A DNA stretch of 64,000 nt, taken from the NCBI GenBank assembly GCA_039197065.1, contig JBCCUL010000036.1, forward strand, positions 30,745 to 94,744, given 5' to 3'. This DNA comes from JANQPX01 sp039197065 (GTDB lineage: Bacteria > Pseudomonadota > Alphaproteobacteria > Geminicoccales > Geminicoccaceae). Positions 16,879 through 23,629 of this stretch are shown in pieces; the stretch's first letter is position 1; every line of letters begins with the position of its first letter. The notes under the pieces were generated by a model that had not been told where the DNA came from, did no database searches, and saw only the letters and a list, made by a program, of their open reading frames with translations. A program made the position numbers and the translations under genes.

Positions 16879-17514
16879 ATGGCGGGCAAGGTGATCGTAA
16901 TCGCGCAGCAAAAGGGCGGCGCCGGCAAGACGACGCTCGCCATTCAACTCGCCGTCGCCTGGCAGCAGGCCGGCAAGACGATCGCCATGCTGGATGTCGA
17001 CCCGCAGGGCAGCCTCAGCGCCTGGCGCGATCTCCGAGATCGAACGGTTGGTGAAGAGGACGGCCCGGCAGTCGATGCGCTTTCCGGCTGGCGCCTCGGC
17101 AACCAGCTATCGACGGCGAAACGCGATGCGGACCTGGTGATCGTCGACAGCCCGCCCCATGCCGAGACCGATGCGAAAGCCGCCGTCCGCGCGGCTGATC
17201 TGGTCTTGCTGCCGATCCAGCCGACCATGCTCGACCTCTGGGCAACCGAAGCGACGCTCGATCTCGCCGCCGCCGAAAAGACCAAAGCCCTCCTGGTCCT
17301 GAACCGCACGCCGCCGCGCGGCCTCGCCGCCGAAGCCGTCATCGCCGAAATCAAAAAGAAAAAATGGCCGCTCGCCCGCACCCGCCTGGGCAATCGCCAG
17401 GCCTTCGCCGCCTCGATCAACGAAGGCAAAGGCGTCTCGGAAACCGCCCCCAGAACCGCCGCCGGCAAGGAAATCCAAGCCCTCGCCAAGGAAATCCAGC
17501 GCAAGGTGGTGTGA
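16879..17514 (+). CDS. orphan ParA-family partition ATPase
   Basis: A 211-residue ParA/MinD-type ATPase: deviant Walker A KGGAGKTT at about 12-19, switch I DVDPQGSLSAW at about 40-50 and Walker B-like LVIVDSPPHAE near 90-100. It is short and lacks an N-terminal DNA-binding domain, like small plasmid ParA proteins and cargo-positioning ATPases. No parB, parC or chemoreceptor partner adjoins it. AAGGAGA lies 8 nt before the ATG at 16879. A 27-nt palindrome precedes it and a 17-nt repeated element begins one base after its stop. Cargo is unknown. Confidence 0.85.
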   Translation: MAGKVIVIAQQKGGAGKTTLAIQLAVAWQQAGKTIAMLDVDPQGSLSAWRDLRDRTVGEEDGPAVDALSGWRLGNQLSTAKRDADLVIVDSPPHAETDAKAAVRAADLVLLPIQPTMLDLWATEATLDLAAAEKTKALLVLNRTPPRGLAAEAVIAEIKKKKWPLARTRLGNRQAFAASINEGKGVSETAPRTAAGKEIQALAKEIQRKVV

Positions 17515-17515
17515 C

Positions 17516-17532
17516 GTGGTGTGACCACCTCA
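17516..17532 (+). repeat. 3'-end element copy 2 (GTGGTGTGACCACCTCA)
   Basis: The second copy of the 17-nt element begins one nucleotide after the parA stop (TGA, 17512-17514), in parA sense. Its first 10 nt repeat in tandem over the end of parA itself (GTGGTGTGAC at 17506-17515 and 17516-17525). AGGTGGT (17504-17510) can also pair with ACCACCT (17524-17530). Confidence 0.75.
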
Positions 17533-17699
17533 TTGACGTCCGGCCGTCTGCGAAGAGCGAGCCAGGATAACCGATGGTATGCGGTTCGTTGTCGGGTAGG
17601 GCGTGAGCGATGCGTCGGCGGTTCTGGCTCTGACAATCTGACCCGGGATGACATTGAAAGGCACGGAGATAGCGGGCTGCGATCACCCTGTTCACTCCT

Positions 17700-18383
17700 T
17701 CATCGCGGCAAACACTGCCAGGCAAGCGGCGCGGGCAATAGGTCCTCCGAGGCGTAATCGATCCGCAAAACCCGTCTGGCGTTCGCTGTCAGCGATCGCG
17801 GCGAAGCGTGGAGCGTCAACATTTTCAGGACAAGGATATCTCCACGATCGGCAAGGCATTCCTCGATCGGATAACGCTCGGCTACCGCACGGGCCATGGT
17901 GGCGGGGACAACGCCCTCCTTGTGACTTCCCACCGCGATCCGCATCGCACCATCTTCTGGCTTACCGCTATCAAGATGGATCCGAACAAAGAACATCCTT
18001 TCAAGGACTTCCAACGCCGGTTCACAATGCCAAATATCCGACTTCTTCGACCAGTTTACAAAAGCAGAAAGTTCGTGACGTTCTGAGACACAGATGACGC
18101 GATCCTGATGCCAAGGAACGCCCCAATTGTTGGTTTGCGTTTTGTTGAAGGCAACGATCCGAACGGGCAAAAGCGACGGCTCGAAGATGCTCATGATGCG
18201 CCCCAGAGTGCTGTCTTTCGACAGGATATCAGCTAATGCGGTCTGCGGTTCGATGCGCTCTCCGGCCTTCTCGTCAGGGACTGAGATGCTATCCAGTGTT
18301 GCAAGTTCGCATTCCGGTAGCGCTTGGCGGAACCAGCAACGCCCGCTTTGCGCAAATTCTGCAAGACTCTCCTGCGGCGTCAT
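17700..18383 (-). CDS. phytanoyl-CoA-dioxygenase (PhyH)-family protein
   Basis: A 227-residue Fe(II)/2-oxoglutarate-dependent oxygenase of the PhyH family. The iron motif HxD is at His92/Asp94 (WHQDRVI), the distal His is at 192 (LTLHASP) and the 2-oxoglutarate Arg is near 204 (RRVLRIDYA). It should hydroxylate a small organic substrate in the cytoplasm; which one is unknown. No strong ribosome site is seen, and a TTG four codons upstream is an alternative start. It is flanked by inverted copies of the 17-nt element (17516-17532 and 18449-18465) and is convergent with parA. Confidence 0.8.
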   Translation of the reverse strand: MTPQESLAEFAQSGRCWFRQALPECELATLDSISVPDEKAGERIEPQTALADILSKDSTLGRIMSIFEPSLLPVRIVAFNKTQTNNWGVPWHQDRVICVSERHELSAFVNWSKKSDIWHCEPALEVLERMFFVRIHLDSGKPEDGAMRIAVGSHKEGVVPATMARAVAERYPIEECLADRGDILVLKMLTLHASPRSLTANARRVLRIDYASEDLLPAPLAWQCLPR

Positions 18384-18448
18384 GACCCGAACCAATATCG
18401 TAAGCTTGGCGGCATACCGTCCCGCCTGGCAGAGGCGGTCCGAGTCGA

Positions 18449-18465
18449 TGAAGTGGTCACACCAC
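18449..18465 (-). repeat. 3'-end element copy 3 (GTGGTGTGACCACTTCA, minus strand)
   Basis: The third copy reads on the minus strand. Its first G is the last base of the TAG stop of the DUF3820 gene (18465-18467). It lies in the 81-nt gap between that gene and the PhyH gene. Confidence 0.75.
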
Positions 18466-18731
18466 TATTCGACCATGTCTCTGATGACGCCATCGGCCCC
18501 GTTGGCCTTGAGCTCCAGCGCCAATTTCATGAGGAAGCCAAGCTTACCGTCGGGAAAGCCGTTGTCGACGAACCAGAAAAGGTATTCTTCGGGGAGTTCG
18601 ATCAGGATGCGGCCGGCAAAGCGACCGAACGGCATTTTCCAGGTGGCGAGTTTCAGGAGGTCGTCCTGATCGAAGCCGAGATCCGGGCGTTCTAGGCCGT
18701 CGCTGGCCGGTTCATCATGGTTTGGCGTCAT
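18465..18731 (-). CDS. DUF3820 family small protein
   Basis: An 88-residue protein with the DUF3820 core: WKMPFGRFAGRILIELPEEY, then LFWFVDNGFPDGKLGFLMKLALELKANG. The family is small, often described as a putative quorum-sensing-regulated or RNase-H-associated factor, and has no established function. The ATG at 18731 has GGAGG 12 nt upstream. The N-terminal 20 residues before the domain are acidic and unconserved. The stop codon merges with a copy of the 17-nt repeat. It is probably cotranscribed with the PhyH gene downstream. Confidence 0.8.
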   Translation of the reverse strand: MTPNHDEPASDGLERPDLGFDQDDLLKLATWKMPFGRFAGRILIELPEEYLFWFVDNGFPDGKLGFLMKLALELKANGADGVIRDMVE

Positions 18732-18837
18732 GGACCTGATCGTCCTCCGGGTCAGGCTGTCCAGCTTGATGCCTGAGCTTTCGACCTTGCCGACGACATC
18801 TCTGGTCCGCTTACCATTTCTTAACCTCGATGCGCTA

Positions 18838-18931
18838 GCGAGAAGAAGCCTCGCCGGTCCATGCGATCCTGGGAATCCGCACCGCGCCTGTCTCCACCGC
18901 TGGTGGACCGACTCCCACGGTCGCATGGACC
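18838..18931. ncRNA. candidate structured RNA A (11-bp closing stem)
   Basis: GGTCCATGCGA (18856-18866) and TCGCATGGACC (18921-18931) are perfect 11-bp inverted arms. Inside lie TGGGA (18870-18874) against TCCCA (18913-18917) and a hairpin TCCACC-gct-GGTGGA (18893-18907), so the stems nest. A small hairpin GCGAG/CTCGC (18838-18854) abuts the 5' side. There is no T-run for intrinsic termination, and the strand is unknown. It could be an RNA, a protein-binding site or a relic of coding sequence. Confidence 0.35.
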
Positions 18932-19124
18932 AGGAGCAGAATGACAGAAACGGGTTTACGGAAGGTTAATGCGAAATGCCTTTGGTCTTGTTCGTCCCTC
19001 GCACGCCATCCTCTTAGCAAGCCTGACCTGCACCGCGCACATTATTCGTCGGCGTTATGTCAAAACCGTCAAGTTCCTGGTGGGCTATCATGATCCTGTT
19101 GCCGAGTAGCGATGATCTTGCATC

Positions 19125-19293
19125 TCGGTCCGGCCATTCGCCGCAATGCGGAGACGCCGTGCCATCTTCGGCAATCTCGGTCGGTCATCTCAACGTGAAA
19201 ATGATGCCGGCGGGATGCCCGAGAGTTCTGGTAAACGTCGGGCCGGACCGACCTTCATCCCACCCTGCGAAACTCTTCCGATGCGAGTTTTGC
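19125..19293. ncRNA. candidate structured RNA B (11-bp closing stem with inner hairpins)
   Basis: TCGGTCCGGCC (19125-19135) and GGCCGGACCGA (19241-19251) are perfect inverted arms enclosing 105 nt. Inner pairs that nest with them are CCGC/GCGG (19141-19151), TGCC/GGCA (19160-19173) and TCTCGG/CCGAGA (19175-19180 with 19219-19224). A 9-bp hairpin with one wobble follows at 19267-19293. The fold is self-consistent on paper. I recognise no known RNA family in it, and its strand and expression are unknown. Confidence 0.35.
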
Positions 19294-19337
19294 GACGGCG
19301 TTTAGGCCCTCAAGGCCATTCGTCGTACAGGAACTGT

Positions 19338-20447
19338 CTAACTCCGTCCTCCGGAGACTGCCGCGAGATTCGGGCGAGACTCGTCCGCCAAGTCGACGCT
19401 GTCGGCCGCGCCGACCGTGTCCACCCAGCCGGCAAGGTTTTGGGTGGCGATGTCGGCGAGGAGATCGATGTGATCGTCATCGGCGTTGAGGCAGGGGATG
19501 TAGGTGAACTGTTCGCCGCCGGCTTCTTCGAAGGCTTCGCGGATTTCTTCCTGGATTTCTTCAAGCGTCTCGACGCAGTCGGCGGAAAAGCCAGGAGCAA
19601 TGACAGCGATTTTCTTCTGCCCGTTCTCGGCCAGTTCGGCCACATGCTCGACGGTGTAGGGACGGAGCCATTCTTCCTTGCCGAAGAGGGACTGGAAGGC
19701 GATCTGGAGCTTGTCTTTCGGCCAGCCGAGTTCCTCTCGGAGCAGTCTCGCGGTCTTCTGGCATTGGCAGTGATAGGGATCGCCGGCGAGCAAATACCGC
19801 TTGGGGACGCCATGGAAGGAGGTGACAAGGACGTCCGGCTCCCAGTCCAGGTTCTCGAGGTGATGGCGGATGGACTTGGCGAGCGCTCGAATATAGCCGG
19901 GGTGATCGTGATAGGCGGGAACGGTGCGCACGGCCGGCTGCCAGCGAATGTCCATGAGGGCGCGGAAGGCCTGATCACAGGCTGTGCCGGTGGTGGCCGC
20001 CGCGTATTGCGGATAGAGCGGGAAGATCACGATGCGCTGGCAGCCCTGGTCTTGGAGCGCCTTGATCCTGGATGCGGTGGTCGGGTTCCCGTAGCGCATG
20101 CCGTAGTCGACGACGACCTCATCGCCGAACCTTTCGCGCAGCTTCGCGCCGAGCTTTTCGGTTTGCTCGCGGGTGATGGTGCGAAGCGGGCTTTCATTGC
20201 GCTCGTGGTCCCAAATGCTCTCATAGGCCTCGCCCGAGGAGAATGGCCGCTTGGTCAAGATCACGACGTTCAGCAGGATCTTCCAGAAAAACGGGTTGAC
20301 CTCGATCACACGGCGATCGGAGAGAAATTCCTTCAAATAGCGCCGCATGTCCCAATAGCCGGTGCTGTCGGGCGTTCCGAGATTGAGAAGGAGCACGCCA
20401 ACCTTCTCGGGCAGCACGGGCGGATGGTCGGGCGGCAATATGGCCAT
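19338..20447 (-). CDS. hemH: ferrochelatase
   Basis: A 369-residue ferrochelatase: LLLNLGTPD near the start, DYGMRYGNPTTASRIKAL, and the active-site stretch VTSFHGVPKRYLLAGDPYHCQC, whose His coordinates metal insertion. It inserts Fe(II) into protoporphyrin IX as the last step of protohaem synthesis, at the inner face of the membrane. GGAG lies 9 nt before the ATG at 20447, which favours it over two ATGs just upstream. No other haem gene is adjacent. Confidence 0.95.
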   Translation of the reverse strand: MAILPPDHPPVLPEKVGVLLLNLGTPDSTGYWDMRRYLKEFLSDRRVIEVNPFFWKILLNVVILTKRPFSSGEAYESIWDHERNESPLRTITREQTEKLGAKLRERFGDEVVVDYGMRYGNPTTASRIKALQDQGCQRIVIFPLYPQYAAATTGTACDQAFRALMDIRWQPAVRTVPAYHDHPGYIRALAKSIRHHLENLDWEPDVLVTSFHGVPKRYLLAGDPYHCQCQKTARLLREELGWPKDKLQIAFQSLFGKEEWLRPYTVEHVAELAENGQKKIAVIAPGFSADCVETLEEIQEEIREAFEEAGGEQFTYIPCLNADDDHIDLLADIATQNLAGWVDTVGAADSVDLADESRPNLAAVSGGRS

Positions 20448-20580
20448 GATTAAAATCTCCATGATCAACGACGCATTGGCAGACTACCAGGTCAGGCGTG
20501 CCCGGCAGGCTGTTCGTTGATCTTTTCCTTACGGCCTTATCCCAGGTCCGGATCAAGAAGTAGGCATTTGACCGCTGAGT

Positions 20581-21753
20581 TCAATCTTTTGCGAGGCTGA
20601 GGATCGTGGCGGCCACGGCCTGGGCGCGCGGCACCAGGCTATTGAGATGAACAGCTTCGTCAAGCTGATGTCCCTTCTCACCGATCGGGCCGACGCCGCA
20701 AAGCGTTGGTATGCCGAGCGCCGAGGTGAAGCCACTGTCGGCGCCGCCGCCGCTGTATTCTTCGCCGACATCGATGCCGAGATCCGCCGAGGCGGCCACA
20801 TAGCGTTCGAAAAGCGCCCGATTGGCGTCCGTCGGCTCCAGCGGCGGAAAGACGATCGGCTTGTTGATGTCGGCATGGGTCCCCTCGACGTCCATGTGCT
20901 CGACGATCGCTTGCACGGCGGCTTCGATCGACGGCATGTCGGGCAGGGATCGAAAACGAATGTCGATGCTCGCCTTCGCAAAAGGCGGCACGGTGTTTGC
21001 GGACTGCCCGCCTTCGATCAGCCCGACATTCACGGTCCGGCCGCTCTCATAGTCGGTCATCGCGTGGAGCGCCTCGATCTTCCGGCAAAGGGCGAGTATC
21101 GCGCTTTTGCCCTTTTGGTGAGACACCCCGGAATGAGCGGCGACACCACGAACCTCGAGCGTGGAGAACCAGGCTCCCTTGCGCGCCGTGACGACATTGC
21201 CGCTGACGCGCCCGGGCTCGCTGTTGAAGACGGCGGATGCCCCTCTCGCCATCGCTTCGATCACGGTTCTGGAACTTGGCGAGCCGATCTCCTCATCCGA
21301 GGTGAAAAGGAGCCGGATGGGACGATCATGCCCACCGAAGCGATGAAATGCCTCAGCGATGAAGCAGTTCATCACCAGGCCGCATTTCATGTCGGCGACG
21401 CCCGGGCCGAAGCCCTTGTCTCCCTCGGTCCGAAATGGCCGCTTGGCAGCCTCGCCTTTGGAGAAGACCGTGTCCCGATGACCCATCAGGAGGATGTGTC
21501 CCTGCCCGTCCTCGGCGCCATCGGCATCGACGCTCGCCGTCAGACAGAAACCGGCATTCGGCCTCGGGATCACATCGGTGGCTATCCCGCGCTCGTCGAG
21601 ATGCGCCTTGATGGCATCGCCAACCGCATCCACACCGGCGTGATCGTAGGAGCCGGAGTCGATATTGACGATGGATGCCAAAAGATCGGTCATTGCCTGA
21701 CGCTGCTCATCGAGCCAGGCGATCACATCGGCATGAGCGCTCGAGGGCGCCAT
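20581..21753 (-). CDS. M20 metallopeptidase, carboxypeptidase G2-like
   Basis: A 390-residue cytoplasmic dizinc exopeptidase. The metal-ligand motifs are in order: LLMGHRDTVF (His, Asp), GVADMKCG (bridging Asp), TSDEEIGSPSS (catalytic Glu and ligand Glu), AVFNSEPG, and a late ligand His in GEKGHQLDEAVH. The lid/dimerisation domain sits in the middle (about 195-305). Relatives cleave C-terminal glutamate from folates or peptides or act on N-acyl amino acids. AAGGAG lies 7 nt before the ATG. It stands alone between hemH and a divergent MFS gene. Confidence 0.9.
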   Translation of the reverse strand: MAPSSAHADVIAWLDEQRQAMTDLLASIVNIDSGSYDHAGVDAVGDAIKAHLDERGIATDVIPRPNAGFCLTASVDADGAEDGQGHILLMGHRDTVFSKGEAAKRPFRTEGDKGFGPGVADMKCGLVMNCFIAEAFHRFGGHDRPIRLLFTSDEEIGSPSSRTVIEAMARGASAVFNSEPGRVSGNVVTARKGAWFSTLEVRGVAAHSGVSHQKGKSAILALCRKIEALHAMTDYESGRTVNVGLIEGGQSANTVPPFAKASIDIRFRSLPDMPSIEAAVQAIVEHMDVEGTHADINKPIVFPPLEPTDANRALFERYVAASADLGIDVGEEYSGGGADSGFTSALGIPTLCGVGPIGEKGHQLDEAVHLNSLVPRAQAVAATILSLAKD

Positions 21754-21952
21754 GGGCTGTCTCCTTGATGCTGCGCCAAAGGCGGCGTGGCCCCTGGCTT
21801 ATCAAATGGTAAGGTCTTGTGAAACAGGCCAACCAGGCGCCGGTTGTCCAGGCCACCAATCGACCCAAGCTTATATCCAGGTCCGCGGTCATTTCGCCGC
21901 ACTGCCCTCCTCCGAAGGTTCCCGATAGCGTGCCTGCCGAAGGAGATCGAGA

Positions 21953-23242
21953 TTGCCCAAATTCTCACGTCAACAGCTAGCGTATAGCATCAACCAAAGA
22001 TTTTTCTACGGCTGGATCATGGTGATCGTCGGCATGGCCGGCTATTTCGCAAGCGGGCCCGGCCAGTCCCACATCTTCAGCGTCTTCATCCTGCCGCTTT
22101 CCAACGACCTCGGCCTGGATCAGACGGAGATTTCATCGGCCTACGCGCTGGCGACGCTGGCCGCCGCCTTCGGTCTTCCTTATGTCGGGCGGCTGATCGA
22201 CCGCTACGGCATGCGTCTCGTGGCGCTGATCGCCGGCGCGCTGCTCGGTCTCGCCGCGATCGCGTTCGGCCAGGTGCAAGGTCTGATCATGCTCGCCTTG
22301 CTGTTCGGCGCTCTGCGCTTTTTCGGTCAGGGCACGCTGATGCTGAGCTCATCCAACCTGGTGGCCCAGTGGTTCAGCGCCAAGCGAGGCTTCGCCGCGA
22401 GCCTCATGGCGCTTGGCTTTTCGGCAAGCGTCGCCCTGCACCCGCCGCTCGCCCAGTGGCTGATCGATCAGGTCGGCTGGCGGGAAGCCTGGTTCTGGCT
22501 CGGCATTGCGACCTGGGCCTTCTACCTGCCGCTGGTTTTCTTGCTTGTACAGAACAAACCCGAAGATCTGGGTCTTACCCCAGACGGCGAGGGCGCGGCC
22601 CTCAGCGTTGACAAAAGGTCCGGACAGGTGAGTGGGGCCGAAATCGGCCTTACATCAGCCGAGGCGCTGCGCCTGCCGGCGTTCTGGATCACGGCCTTAT
22701 CGCTCGCCAGCTTCTCGATGCTGGTGACAGCGCTTTTCTTCTATCAGGTCTCGATCTTTCGGACCCAGGGCCTGCCGGAACAGGTCGCGGCGCGCGTCTT
22801 CCCGATTTCGGCGATCGCCATGGTCTGCTTCATGCCGATCTTCGGCCGTCTTCTGGATCGCCTGCCGACCAAACCGCTGTTCGCAGCGGGCGTCCTCTTG
22901 ATGAGTGCCTCGATGGTCGCCCTGGTGTTCGTCCAGGATCTCACGACGGCCGTCATCTACGCCGTGATCTTCGGCATGAACAACGCCGCGGTGCACGCGC
23001 TGATCGGTTATGTCTGGCCGCATTTCTTCGGGCGGAAACATCTGGGCTCGATCCAAGGGACAGCGGCGACCATCATGGTGGTCGGCGCGTCCATCGGCCC
23101 CCTTCCCTTCGGCATAGCTTATGATGCCACCGGCAGCTATCAGGCGACCCTTTTGGCGCTCGCCCTGCTTCCGGTGCTCTGCGCCATAGCCGTGCTCTTC
23201 ATGCGGCCGCCGGACCTGCAGAAAGCGGCGCAGGAGCGCTGA
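21953..23242 (+). CDS. MFS transporter, OFA (oxalate/formate antiporter)-like
   Basis: A 429-residue inner-membrane carrier with twelve hydrophobic segments. The N-terminus (RFFYGWIMVIVGMAGYFASGPGQSHIFSVF) and the loop GRLIDRYGMR fit the OFA-like group of MFS proteins that move small carboxylates. The substrate is not inferable from sequence alone. The start is TTG with AAGGAG 7 nt upstream. It is divergent from the M20 peptidase and could import a substrate for it, but that is only positional. Confidence 0.83.
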   Translation: MPKFSRQQLAYSINQRFFYGWIMVIVGMAGYFASGPGQSHIFSVFILPLSNDLGLDQTEISSAYALATLAAAFGLPYVGRLIDRYGMRLVALIAGALLGLAAIAFGQVQGLIMLALLFGALRFFGQGTLMLSSSNLVAQWFSAKRGFAASLMALGFSASVALHPPLAQWLIDQVGWREAWFWLGIATWAFYLPLVFLLVQNKPEDLGLTPDGEGAALSVDKRSGQVSGAEIGLTSAEALRLPAFWITALSLASFSMLVTALFFYQVSIFRTQGLPEQVAARVFPISAIAMVCFMPIFGRLLDRLPTKPLFAAGVLLMSASMVALVFVQDLTTAVIYAVIFGMNNAAVHALIGYVWPHFFGRKHLGSIQGTAATIMVVGASIGPLPFGIAYDATGSYQATLLALALLPVLCAIAVLFMRPPDLQKAAQER

Positions 23243-23629
23243 TGCGGAGAGATCAATCGGTGATGTTTAGAGATCGTTTAGGCACGTTCGGTAGGGTCTT
23301 GTATCGGTATATGAAAAGCGCTGAACGTGCTGCCGCTTCAGGGTCCGTTCATCGTTGATCGATTATGCCCCGGGCGATAGCGGCGATCGGCCCTTGTGAT
23401 CAGCATCATAGAAAGGATCCGTGCAGCCAGGGTAGCTGTCGTTCCCAGGGTCGCCGTCATTCAAGACAGGCAGCGCTCTCCCGACGAAGTCTCGCACCGA
23501 GATATGATGATCGTTCAAGAGGATTTCGATGAGGTTTTCCCGTTCAACCGCCTTTCATCCGGCCGCAGCCAATCTGCGAACGAAGGTGAGCTGGCGTGGC
23601 CAGACGTTTGAGCGCGAAACAAAGCCATC
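23243..23629. other. 387-nt intergenic stretch with an 8-bp dyad
   Basis: There is no convincing gene. A possible 71-codon frame at 23396-23611 has GTG start, no ribosome site and no recognisable protein features. GCACGTTC (23282-23289) and GAACGTGC (23323-23330) form perfect 8-bp inverted arms around an AT-richer core (TATCGGTATATG), which may be part of the 3' end of the MFS transcript or a regulatory site. Confidence 0.45.

Larger units (their letters stand above)
18732..19337. other. 606-nt gap without a recognised gene
   Basis: I find no convincing ORF, tRNA, tmRNA, RNase P or SRP RNA here. The stretch is instead rich in inverted repeats: 18838-18854, 18856-18931, 19125-19251 and 19267-19293, the main ones given as separate entries. 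It separates the DUF3820 gene (promoter side) from the 3' end of hemH, both on the minus strand. Confidence 0.6.

Noticed and set aside
23396..23611. 71-codon GTG frame before the DUF2339 gene
   Set aside because: No ribosome site, no recognisable feature and a neutral composition; kept only as a note under the intergenic entry.
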